A stretch of 36,805 nt of DNA. It comes from a virus. Below the pieces are notes generated by a model that saw only the letters and a program-made list of their open reading frames with translations, did not search any database and was not told where the DNA came from. The stretch lies in the IMG/VR virus record IMGVR_UViG_3300036781_000809, positions 1 through 36,805 of that record; one strand, given 5' to 3'. Each line of letters opens with the position of its first letter. Position 1 is the first letter of the stretch. Below are positions 24,103-30,690 of the stretch, piece after piece. The position numbers were made by a program, and so were the translations under genes.

Positions 24103-24690
24103 TTACTTCTTCTTGTCGCCGCTCCCTTCATGAAAGTCACGGCCTGCCACACGGTTCCCGTCTCCAACCAAAGAGATATCGGCAGCTTCTTGCGAAACTG
24201 AAGGTGCTGTCAGGTCCGATTCGCCACGGCGAACCGCTTGCAACAGCTGCAGCGCGCGCTCCCTCTGGAGGCGACTAAGGTCCCGAAAAGCCTCGATTAA
24301 GTCGGCTTCCTCGTCGGTGAGCACCTTCTTTCGCCGATCGGACTGCATGCGGGACCACTCACGGGCCTCCCTGCGAACAAGCTCGAGATAGCGCGCAGCC
24401 TCAATGGAATCGATGTCTAGCAGCTGTCGATCCTCCTGGTTTCTGACGCTGCCCATTTGAGGGTTTGAGCCTCTCAGCACGTACTCAATGTTTCCGGTGA
24501 GGTTCAAGAGCGCGGCCAGCAACTCGCCGCCTGGCATCCGTTCGCCCTTCTCAACCTTCCTGATTTGCTCGGAGCTATACCCGGCCGCAAAGGCGAGCTC
24601 CGCCCGCGACAGGTTCAGGCGTTCCCGCTCTTGCTCGAACCGTGCCCCGACTTCCAGGGCCGATGAAATCGGCACTTGACGTGCACCCAT
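24103..24690 (-). CDS. Phage repressor, HTH XRE-type (195 aa)
   Basis: ATG at 24690 (MGARQVPISSALEVG) with GGAAAGG about 10 nt before; an ATG at 24699 has the site too close. HTH at about residues 15-60 (FEQERERLNLSRAELAFAAGYSSEQIRKVEKGERMP), a typical XRE/CI-type domain. The middle is helical (LRREAREW ... DEEADLIEAFRDLSRLQRERALQLL). The end carries VGDGNRVAGRDFHEG (residues 175-189). It is divergent from ner with operator-like repeats between them. It is the probable keeper of lysogeny. No peptidase domain is seen, unlike LexA-type repressors. Confidence 0.85.
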   Translation of the reverse strand: MGARQVPISSALEVGARFEQERERLNLSRAELAFAAGYSSEQIRKVEKGERMPGGELLAALLNLTGNIEYVLRGSNPQMGSVRNQEDRQLLDIDSIEAARYLELVRREAREWSRMQSDRRKKVLTDEEADLIEAFRDLSRLQRERALQLLQAVRRGESDLTAPSVSQEAADISLVGDGNRVAGRDFHEGSGDKKK

Positions 24691-24704
24691 AGTTGCCATA
24701 CCTT
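24676..24704 (+). promoter_or_regulatory. Candidate early promoter (rightward)
   Basis: TTGACG at 24676-24681, a 17-nt spacer and TACCTT at 24699-24704. The -35 is strong and the -10 is moderate. It would start transcription near 24711 and run into ner and the transposition genes. The AGTTG half-site at 24691-24695 lies in the spacer and the palindrome at 24707-24718 lies at the start point, so repressor or Ner binding could block it. It overlaps the repressor start, as is usual in such switches. Confidence 0.4.
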
Positions 24705-24731
24705 TCCAACTAAAGTTGTGTTCGTAAGTTG
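24691..24731. promoter_or_regulatory. Operator region with AGTTG/CAACT half-sites
   Basis: CAACT-AA-AGTTG (24707-24718) is an inverted repeat with a 2-bp centre. Further AGTTG half-sites are at 24691-24695 and 24727-24731. Together they lie in the leader of the repressor and the early promoter region, typical for repressor and Ner binding. The binding protein is inferred. Confidence 0.5.
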
Positions 24732-24778
24732 ATTTTCGATGCGCAGACATTGCGCTTTAGCCAAGGAACCTAAGCTCG

Positions 24779-25051
24779 ATGCACCCCGCGCTGATTAACG
24801 CAGCTCTGAAAATGCAGGGCCTTACGCACCGGGACGTGGCGGCGCAATGCGGTCATGTGACTGCGACGGCTGTTTACCAGGTCATACACGGTCGCAGTCG
24901 AAGCCGACGGATCGAACTGCGAATCGCCTCGATAACGAAGCTGCCGTTGGCGGACCTCTGGCCACAGTGGCATGGAGCGGACGTGGCGCGTCCGAAACAC
25001 AACCGCGCCGCAACTGCTGCGGCAATTCGCGCTATAGCCGGCGCCGCCTGA
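24779..25051 (+). CDS. ner: Ner-like transcription regulator (90 aa)
   Basis: ATG at 24779 with AAGGA about 11 nt before. MHPALINAALKMQGLTHRDVAAQCG and IASITKLPLADLWPQW match the Ner/Nlp (SfsB) family: an HTH of about 70 residues with a conserved 'L-x-x-x-W-P' end. In Mu, Ner turns down early transcription and repressor transcription. The gene is the first of the rightward transcript and faces the repressor gene. The last 25 residues are Ala/Arg-rich tail. Confidence 0.88.
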   Translation: MHPALINAALKMQGLTHRDVAAQCGHVTATAVYQVIHGRSRSRRIELRIASITKLPLADLWPQWHGADVARPKHNRAATAAAIRAIAGAA

Positions 25052-25060
25052 GGAATTTAA

Positions 25061-25735
25061 ATGGAACCCGACCTGACCCTCTTTCTGATTGGTGCAGCAC
25101 GTCTCGGTCCGCAGGAGTTGCGCGACATAGGTGTCCGACTTCGCCAGCAGCGTGAGCTGCTTGGTTTCACTCTTTCTGATGTCGCGCTCGGTTGCCAACG
25201 TTTCGACACAATCCTGCTCGCGAACGAGCAGGGCGAAAAGCGTCCGAGTCTCAACTTGCTGTATTGGCTCGCAAAAGCCGGCGCTGACGTCAATTTCATC
25301 CTCATAGGCGCTCCGGCGCCCAGCAATCCTGCATATAGCCAGCCTCACGGCGAAACGTTCGTCGACACCAGCGTCCGCGAACCACAGGGGAACGCCATGT
25401 CTGCACGCGAATCGTTCGGATACGCCCATGCGCTTCAGCTGGGCAATGTGTTGGTTACCCGCATGAGCGGCGAGTCCATCGACGCCTATGTCGCTCGCCG
25501 CGATGAGGCGGCCTGCAAGCTGGTGGCATCGGCCGCTGAGCGTGGCACGCCGCTCAACACCTTCCTGACCAAGGGATTCCTTGGCGTGCCGGAGGAGCTG
25601 CACGCCAAGACCTTGCGCTCGCTCGCCGCCGAGATCCTCAGCGGGGGACGCCCGCAGACCGATTCGAGCCTCTCCCTGGTGCCGCTGGCCAGCGGCCCGG
25701 TACTCGATGAACGGCCCGTCTTGCACCTGGCGTGA
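25061..25735 (+). CDS. XRE-like helix-turn-helix protein with extra C-terminal region (224 aa)
   Basis: ATG at 25061 with GAGGAA 7 nt before. Residues about 18-80 (LRDIGVRLRQQRELLGFTLSDVALGC ... LNLLYWLAKAGADVNFILIG) look like an XRE-type HTH domain. After a linker, residues about 115-200 form a helical region with SFGYAHALQLGNVLVTRM and LTKGFLGVPEELHAKTLRSLAAEIL. It follows ner by 9 nt in the early operon. It is perhaps a second regulator. Specific function unknown. Confidence 0.75.
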   Translation: MEPDLTLFLIGAARLGPQELRDIGVRLRQQRELLGFTLSDVALGCQRFDTILLANEQGEKRPSLNLLYWLAKAGADVNFILIGAPAPSNPAYSQPHGETFVDTSVREPQGNAMSARESFGYAHALQLGNVLVTRMSGESIDAYVARRDEAACKLVASAAERGTPLNTFLTKGFLGVPEELHAKTLRSLAAEILSGGRPQTDSSLSLVPLASGPVLDERPVLHLA

Positions 25736-25745
25736 GGGGTACGTC

Positions 25746-25940
25746 ATGTCTCTCTCCGCTAGCAAATCGCTTCTCACGGTTCCGGATGCCTTTCAGCTGG
25801 CTCGCGAGCATTCGCCGCGCCGTCCGGGCGAGCGCGCTGAGGCCTATCTACAGCGTCTGAGCGTATGTGTTGAGTCGCTGCTGAAAGCTGCGCAACGACA
25901 CGTGCCATCGTCACCCGCGGCTCCAGGAAGCCGACCGTGA
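25746..25940 (+). CDS. Small early protein (64 aa)
   Basis: ATG at 25746 with GAGGGG at about 9 nt. MSLSASKSLLTVPDAFQLAREH is followed by a helix with AEAYLQRLSVCVESLLKAAQRH and a Pro/Ser end. No known family. It follows the XRE-like gene by 10 nt and is in the early operon. It overlaps the opposite-strand 129-aa gene for 167 nt, so the two transcripts would be antisense to each other there. Confidence 0.6.
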   Translation: MSLSASKSLLTVPDAFQLAREHSPRRPGERAEAYLQRLSVCVESLLKAAQRHVPSSPAAPGSRP

Positions 25941-26163
25941 CGCCGGGCGCCATCGTCTCCCCGTCGCGTCCGCGGCTGTACTCATCGTCAAGCGCAGCCC
26001 ACTTGTGTAGGAGTGCTTCGGCAGATGCCGGATCTCGTTCGCGGAGCACCAGCACAACATCCAACAGGGCACGCCAAAGGCCACCATCCCAGTCGTTCAG
26101 GGCGTTCACCTGCGCCTGCAGGGTCTCGATTCGACTAGTCAACTCGGCGATCTGGGATTCCAT
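25774..26163 (-). CDS. Opposite-strand coiled-coil protein in the early region (129 aa)
   Basis: The leftward frame starts at ATG 26163 with GAGAG about 9 nt before and a promoter candidate at 26191-26219. MESQIAELTSRIETLQAQVNALNDW is a short coiled coil, then LWRALLDVVLVLRERDPASAEALLHKWAALDDEY. The last 40 residues are Arg/Ala/Pro-rich and lie opposite the 64-aa gene. The natural composition of the first 90 residues supports a real gene; the opposite frames there are Ser/Arg-rich. Function unknown. It could be a moron or antisense modulator of early transcription. Confidence 0.55.
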   Translation of the reverse strand: MESQIAELTSRIETLQAQVNALNDWDGGLWRALLDVVLVLRERDPASAEALLHKWAALDDEYSRGRDGETMAPGVTVGFLEPRVTMARVVAQLSAATQHIRSDAVDRPQRARPDGAANAREPAERHPEP

Positions 26164-26190
26164 CGTGGGGTGCTCTCGGGGTCTTTCGAC

Positions 26191-26219
26191 ATTTCACCCT
26201 CTGAAAGCCGCTTTCGCAA
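26191..26219 (-). promoter_or_regulatory. Candidate promoter for the opposite-strand coiled-coil gene
   Basis: On the minus strand TTGCGA (26219-26214), a 17-nt spacer and TGAAAT (26196-26191) give 4/6 matches in both boxes. The predicted start is near 26184, about 20 nt before the ATG. An inverted repeat GAAAG-CCG-CTTTC (26203-26215) overlaps the spacer and may be an operator. Confidence 0.4.
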
Positions 26220-26277
26220 GGGCAAAGATCGGTCGCGTTTGGAATAGCACCCGCGCGGCGCCGTTGCGGGGTGGCCA

Positions 26278-26745
26278 ATGAGCCGCCGCCATTGGAAGAC
26301 CTGGGCGCCCACGAGCCTGCAGGAAGCGGTAGAGGGCTGCGTGCTATTTGCCCAGGAGAAGCATCGCCTGTCCGTCGAGCGCATCGCCGATCTGGTCGGC
26401 GAGAACAAGTGGACGGTCTACAAGTGGATGCAGGGTGGTTCGGTGCCGGGCAAGAAGATCGCGGGCTTCGAGCATGCCTGCGGCCGCGCGTTCATCACCC
26501 AATACCTCGCGACCAGCGCGCGAAAGCTGCTGATCGATATCCCCACCGGCCGCATGCCGGGTGACAGCGACATCCACGCGCTGCAGGAAGCCTGCACTGC
26601 CGCGATCGGGGCACTCCTGGCGTTTTCCCAGGGCAAGGCAGATGCCGCCGACACCACCGACCACCTCACCGCCGCGATGACGCTGCTCGCCCACGAGCGC
26701 GCCCAGGTGCAGCGCCACGTTCAACCGGAGCTCGATCTGTCATGA
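26278..26745 (+). CDS. HTH-containing phage regulatory protein (155 aa)
   Basis: ATG at 26278 with GGGGTGG before it. Residues about 15-70 (LQEAVEGCVLFAQEKHRLSVERIADLVGENKWTVYKWMQGG) hold a helix-turn-helix with a tryptophan-rich recognition area, followed by KIAGFEHACGRAFITQYLATSARKLLIDIPTGR, a conserved block of a family found in the early region of B3-like transposable phages. The C-terminus is helical. It likely binds DNA or regulates replication-transposition. The 114 bp before it hold the leftward promoter. Confidence 0.75.
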   Translation: MSRRHWKTWAPTSLQEAVEGCVLFAQEKHRLSVERIADLVGENKWTVYKWMQGGSVPGKKIAGFEHACGRAFITQYLATSARKLLIDIPTGRMPGDSDIHALQEACTAAIGALLAFSQGKADAADTTDHLTAAMTLLAHERAQVQRHVQPELDLS

Positions 26746-26942
26746 CCCCCGAAGCAATCATCAAGGCTTACCGCGTACCTGGCGGTGCGATCGTCCGCGT
26801 AATGCGTAATGGACGCACACGCCGCTATCGAATCGGCCCTCATCGATTCAAGGCGCTGAGCCGGACGATCAACCTGAGCAAACAGAGGTGGTCGGGCTTT
26901 TTCGGTCGGTCCACGCTGGATGCGACGCGGTGGTCGGCATGA
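26742..26942 (+). CDS. Small basic protein (66 aa)
   Basis: ATGA overlap with the upstream gene at 26742-26745. MTPEAIIKAYRVPGGAIVRVMRNGRTRRYRIGPHRF is rich in Arg; no family recognised. The basic character suggests nucleic acid binding. It overlaps the next start (26939) by ATGA. Both junctions support real translation. Confidence 0.6.
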   Translation: MTPEAIIKAYRVPGGAIVRVMRNGRTRRYRIGPHRFKALSRTINLSKQRWSGFFGRSTLDATRWSA

Positions 26943-27253
26943 GCACCAGCAATTACATCAATGCCGCCCAGCAGCGCGTGCTCAACACGCTGTTGCTGCT
27001 CTGCGGGCACGAGATCATGGGCCTGGCGCCCGGCGAGATCTCCAAGGCGCTGCGCACCAGCGCGAGCAACGTTACGCGGGACCTGGCCAACCTGCGTGAG
27101 GCCGGCCTGGCGGAGCCACTGGAAAGTGGCAAGTGGCGCGTCACGCCACGCCTCGGCCAGCAGGCCATCAAGATCCTAAACGCCCTGAACGACGCGACCT
27201 CGCGTGTGGACGAAGTCCGCCGTCGCTTCGGCATGGGCGAAGCCCACCGTTAA
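26939..27253 (+). CDS. Winged-helix (IclR/MarR-like) regulator (104 aa)
   Basis: ATGA overlap with the 66-aa gene. AAQQRVLNTLLLLCGHEIMGLAPGEISKALRTSASNVTRDLANLREAGLAEPLESGKWRVT (residues about 8-68) is a typical winged-helix domain with helix-turn-helix and beta wing. The end is helical. Such proteins recur in the early region of transposable phages, probably as transcription regulators. Target unknown. Confidence 0.78.
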   Translation: MSTSNYINAAQQRVLNTLLLLCGHEIMGLAPGEISKALRTSASNVTRDLANLREAGLAEPLESGKWRVTPRLGQQAIKILNALNDATSRVDEVRRRFGMGEAHR

Positions 27254-27270
27254 CCCTGGAGAAGCACCAC

Positions 27271-28116
27271 ATGGCACGTCCCCCCAAAGCACGGACGCCC
27301 GAGGTCATCACGGCACCGGACAACAGCGTCAACCACGACGCGCTGGTTGAGGCAGGCAAAGCCCTTGCCGCGGACGCCTCGCGGCTGACCGCGATCGACC
27401 AGCAGTTCAGCCTTCCCATTCGCTACAACCTCGATGCCTACATCGACCGCATCAAGCAGAACGCGGCCGAGAGCGCCCAGCGCCTGATCGAGATCGGTCT
27501 GATGCTGATCCAGATCCGCGAACGCGAAGCGCCGGGTACTTGGCTGAAGGCGTTGGACCAGATTGGCATGGGTGCACGCTTCGCTCAGCGCGCGATGCAG
27601 ACAGCGGCGAAGCTGCACGACCTGCCGCGCCTTCAGAATCTCGGCATCTCCAAGGCGCTGGAGCTGCTCTCCGAAGACGACGACACACTCGTCGAGCTGG
27701 AGAGCGGTGGCACGCTCGCCGGCTACACCGTCGACGAACTCGACCAGATGACGGTGCGTGAACTGAAAGCGGCCTTGCGCGCGGAGCGCCAGGAGCGCGA
27801 GGACGAGAAGGCCACGGACGAAGAGATCATCCGCGCCAAGGACGAGCGAATCAACAAGCTCACCCGCGATCGCCGCAAGAACGACAGTGAGCAGCAGCTG
27901 CGCCGCCAGGCGGAGGACCTGCTGCGCGACGCCGACGAGGCCGTGGTCGAAGCGACCTCGCAGCTTGCCCGCCTGCGCAAGATTGCTGACGACGTCAATC
28001 AGCTGTACGCCGACGCCGGCCTGCAGGTCGACGCCGACGTTGCCGAGCGCCTCGAATCGAACGGGCACTGGGCCTCCACCCAGCTGAGCGAGCTCGCCGA
28101 ATTGGCGGGCGAATAA
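27271..28116 (+). CDS. DUF3102-family phage protein (281 aa)
   Basis: ATG at 27271 with GGAGA 11 nt before; an in-frame extension to 27133 overlaps the previous gene and is rejected. IDRIKQNAAESAQRLIEIGLMLIQIREREAPGTWLKALDQIGMGARFAQRAMQTAAKLHD (residues about 55-115) is the DUF3102 pattern (Q-x-R-E-x-x-x-x-W ... F-x-x-x-x-A). The second half is a long coiled coil (residues about 155-260, RAERQEREDEKATDEEI). The family is found just upstream of transposase genes in these phages. Function not known; possible role in transposition or host takeover. Confidence 0.82.
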   Translation: MARPPKARTPEVITAPDNSVNHDALVEAGKALAADASRLTAIDQQFSLPIRYNLDAYIDRIKQNAAESAQRLIEIGLMLIQIREREAPGTWLKALDQIGMGARFAQRAMQTAAKLHDLPRLQNLGISKALELLSEDDDTLVELESGGTLAGYTVDELDQMTVRELKAALRAERQEREDEKATDEEIIRAKDERINKLTRDRRKNDSEQQLRRQAEDLLRDADEAVVEATSQLARLRKIADDVNQLYADAGLQVDADVAERLESNGHWASTQLSELAELAGE

Positions 28117-28119
28117 TCC

Positions 28120-29883
28120 ATGCAGCCGGGAGAACTCGCCGAGATCGACTACGTCCGCGCCCTGGCCGCGCGGCTCGACCGCGCGCGCCGGGGTGAAGCG
28201 GGCGAGCTGGTCACCCAGGCAATGCACTGGCTTGGCGGTGTCTCCCGCCCGACGGTGTATGCCCGGCTGCGCGAACTCGCCGGCTGGACTAGCGGCCGGA
28301 AGGTGCGCACCGACAAGGGTGACAGCCGCGTCGGTGAGCCCGAGATCAAGGCGGTCGCCGGTATTCTCCGGGCAGCGCAACGCCAGAACGGCAAGGAACT
28401 GCTCTCGGTCACCGACGCGATCGATATGGCGCTGGCCAACGGCATGCTCAATGAGCGCGTGTCGTCCGAGACCATGCTGCGCCTCATGCGTCAGCACGAC
28501 TGCCACCCGCGTCAGCTGGCCCGTCCCGACCCACACGTGGATATGCGCAGCCTGCATCCGAACCACGTGTGGCAGCTCGACGCCTCGGTGTGCGTTCTGT
28601 ACTACCTGCGCAATGGCCGCATGGGTGTGATGGACGAGCGCAAGTTCAACGTGCGCAAACCCCGCGACCTGGCGAAGGTCAGCAACCAGCGCCTGCTGCG
28701 CTACGCGATCACCGACCACTACACGGGCGACGTGCTGTGCCGCTACTACAACGTCAGCGGCGAAGACCAGCGGACGCTTTTCGAGTTCCTGATGTGGGCC
28801 ATGCAGGGCAGCGAGGCCCACGTCATGCGCGGTGTGCCCTGGATGCTCGTGTGGGATGCCGGCAGCGCTAACCAAAGCCACGCCATCGGTGCGTTGCTCA
28901 CGGCTCTCATGATCCGCCACTGGGCGCACAAGCCAGGCAACCCGCGCGCCAAGGGTCAGGTCGAGGGCGTGCACAACGTCATCGAGCGCAAGTTCGAAGG
29001 TCGGCTCACCTTCACGCGCATCGACAGCGTCGAGCAGTTGAACGGTGAAATGGACATCTGGCTGCGCGCCTTCAACGGCACGGCCATCCACAGCCGGCAC
29101 AAGCACACGCGTGACGGGATGTGGCAGACGATCCGCCAGGAGCAGCTTCGCCTGTGCCCAGCAGAGGATCTGTGCCGCACGCTGTTGCACAGCCGACCAG
29201 AAGCCCGCCGCGTCAAAGGCAACCTCACCGTCCAGTTCGCGGCGAAGGGGTACGAGCCGGCCGTTTACTCGGTGGAGCATGTGCCTAACCTGCGTGTGGG
29301 CGACAGCGTCATGGTCGCGGTCAATCCGTACCGCGCACCATGCATCTTCGTCCTGGGCGAGAACGAGGACGGTTCCACCCGGTACGTCGAGTGCGAACCC
29401 ATCGCCCGTGACCAGGCGGGGTTCTTCGTGACCGCTCCGACGTTTGGCGAAAGCTATGCGGCGAAGCCCGATACACCCGTGGACACCGCGCGCAAGGATC
29501 TCAACGAACTGGTCTACGGCGAGCGCGAGACGCTCGATGCAGCTGCCGCACGCACGAAGGGCCGCATTGCCTTCAATGGCGCCCTTGACCCGTTCAAGGA
29601 TATCCGTGAGGCAGCGAAGAACGCGCCTAGCCACATCCAGCGTCGCGGCACCGACCTCGATGTGCCCAATCCCGTGCACGTGGAGCTCAAGCCGCTCAGC
29701 CACGTCGACGCGCTCTATGCGCTGAAGGCGCGTCTGGATCGCGTCATTACCAAGGATGAAGCCGTCGCCGTCAGGGAGTGGTACCCGGACGGCGTCCCCG
29801 AAATCGAGCTGGATGCCCTGGTGCAGCGCATCGCCGCATCTGTGCTTCCGCTTCCGCGTCCGCGCCTGTCCGTCGTGGGCTGA
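28120..29883 (+). CDS. DDE transposase A, Mu-type transposable phage (587 aa)
   Basis: N-terminal DNA-binding part (residues about 1-140) with HTH-like VSRPTVYARLRELAGW. The rve-like catalytic core has WQLDASV (Asp154), LVWDAGSANQ (Asp246) and GQVEGVHNVIERKF (Glu282 likely the third), spacing 92 and 36, fitting DDE. The Mu-type beta barrel with YVEC-type strand follows (about residues 370-470), then a C-terminal helical part for B interaction. It cuts the phage ends and joins them to target DNA, for both integration and replicative transposition. Start is 3 nt after the DUF3102 stop. B3-like length (587), shorter than MuA. Confidence 0.95.
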   Translation: MQPGELAEIDYVRALAARLDRARRGEAGELVTQAMHWLGGVSRPTVYARLRELAGWTSGRKVRTDKGDSRVGEPEIKAVAGILRAAQRQNGKELLSVTDAIDMALANGMLNERVSSETMLRLMRQHDCHPRQLARPDPHVDMRSLHPNHVWQLDASVCVLYYLRNGRMGVMDERKFNVRKPRDLAKVSNQRLLRYAITDHYTGDVLCRYYNVSGEDQRTLFEFLMWAMQGSEAHVMRGVPWMLVWDAGSANQSHAIGALLTALMIRHWAHKPGNPRAKGQVEGVHNVIERKFEGRLTFTRIDSVEQLNGEMDIWLRAFNGTAIHSRHKHTRDGMWQTIRQEQLRLCPAEDLCRTLLHSRPEARRVKGNLTVQFAAKGYEPAVYSVEHVPNLRVGDSVMVAVNPYRAPCIFVLGENEDGSTRYVECEPIARDQAGFFVTAPTFGESYAAKPDTPVDTARKDLNELVYGERETLDAAAARTKGRIAFNGALDPFKDIREAAKNAPSHIQRRGTDLDVPNPVHVELKPLSHVDALYALKARLDRVITKDEAVAVREWYPDGVPEIELDALVQRIAASVLPLPRPRLSVVG

Positions 29884-29908
29884 TGCCCTCACCAACGAGA
29901 GACCCGCC

Positions 29909-30361
29909 ATGAAAGCCACCTTCCGCGTTGTCGATCACCCGCTCCTGCTCGAAGCAACACCGGGCTCGCTGTTCACGCCGGTCGGTCCCGACCTGGTCGA
30001 ATGCGTTTGCGCCGTGCGCAGCTGTGACAACGGCATGGGCATCGAGCATGCACGCTCGAACCGCCAGCTGCTCAACGCCAGCGGCACCATCGAGGTGGTG
30101 GTGATCGCCTGCCGTGTCAGCCCGGGCGAGCCCGAGTTCTTTCCGGCCGGTTTCACGATGGAGTTGCCGAGCGTGGCGCCCATCCATTTCCTCACGCAGA
30201 CGGCCCCCGCGCAGTTCGCTGCGACGCCGTCGAACAGCGCCATGTCCGCGGTTCGCGTGATGCCCATCCATACGGACCCGTGGGCACCCGATGAGGTGCT
30301 CCGCAGTGCCGGGGCGGGTAGCGCAAACCTCACCCGCGCCGAACTCGCCTCGCGCCTCTAA
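29909..30361 (+). CDS. Unknown early protein between A and B (150 aa)
   Basis: ATG at 29909 (MKATFRVVDHPLLLEATPGS) with CGAGAGAC before it; the longer open frame overlaps the transposase end and is rejected. The protein is mixed alpha/beta with CVCAVRSCDNGMG and GFTMELPSVAPIHFLTQTAP. No known family. It lies between the transposase and B genes, a position that is variable in this group. Expressed with the early operon. Confidence 0.7.
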   Translation: MKATFRVVDHPLLLEATPGSLFTPVGPDLVECVCAVRSCDNGMGIEHARSNRQLLNASGTIEVVVIACRVSPGEPEFFPAGFTMELPSVAPIHFLTQTAPAQFAATPSNSAMSAVRVMPIHTDPWAPDEVLRSAGAGSANLTRAELASRL

Positions 30362-30379
30362 CCCTTCGTCCCATCCCAC

Positions 30380-30395
30380 CTGATCTGGAGATCAG
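30380..30395 (+). promoter_or_regulatory. Hairpin covering the ribosome site of the 96-aa gene
   Basis: CTGATC (30380-30385), loop TGGA, GATCAG (30390-30395) is a perfect 6-bp stem ending 2 nt before the ATG at 30398. The GGAG ribosome site (30387-30390) is mostly in the loop and partly in the stem. This may control translation or be a protein-binding dyad. Folding energy was not computed. Confidence 0.4.
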
Positions 30396-30397
30396 TC

Positions 30398-30688
30398 ATG
30401 CACGCAACCGCTACCGCATCCCGCACCATCAATCCGGCATTCATCGCCGCTTCGAACGTTCGCCCTGGTCAGCACTTCGTCCAGCAGGTGTCGCCCAGCG
30501 AAGTCCTCGTGCCGCTCAGCTATGCCGGCGCGCCGACGTCCGGCGATGAGTACACCTGGGCGGTGGTCGTCGCGGTCAACCCCGAGTCCCAGGGCTACAT
30601 CCCTGGCCAGCTCGTCAAGCTGAAGCGCAGCGCGCTGGTCCGCCCGGTGCGCGAAGCCCGCGGCCCGGTCTTCGCCCTGGAGCAGTGA
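30398..30688 (+). CDS. Unknown early protein (96 aa)
   Basis: ATG at 30398, preceded by the hairpin with GGAG. MHATATASRTINPAFIAASNVRPGQHFVQQVSPSEVLVPLSY is followed by YTWAVVVAVNPESQGYIPGQLVKLKRSALVRPV, an SH3-like or small beta-barrel pattern. No family named. It precedes the B gene and overlaps its possible GTG start at 30685 (GTGA). Confidence 0.68.
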   Translation: MHATATASRTINPAFIAASNVRPGQHFVQQVSPSEVLVPLSYAGAPTSGDEYTWAVVVAVNPESQGYIPGQLVKLKRSALVRPVREARGPVFALEQ

Positions 30689-30690
30689 CG

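Noticed and set aside
24770-25777. 335-aa minus frame across ner and the XRE-like gene
   Set aside because: Ner and the XRE-like protein on plus have family patterns and ribosome sites; the minus frame has none.
27250-29919. 889-aa open frame on minus opposite DUF3102 and transposase genes
   Set aside because: The plus frames carry the DDE residues and DUF3102 signature; the minus frame is an antisense product of high GC.
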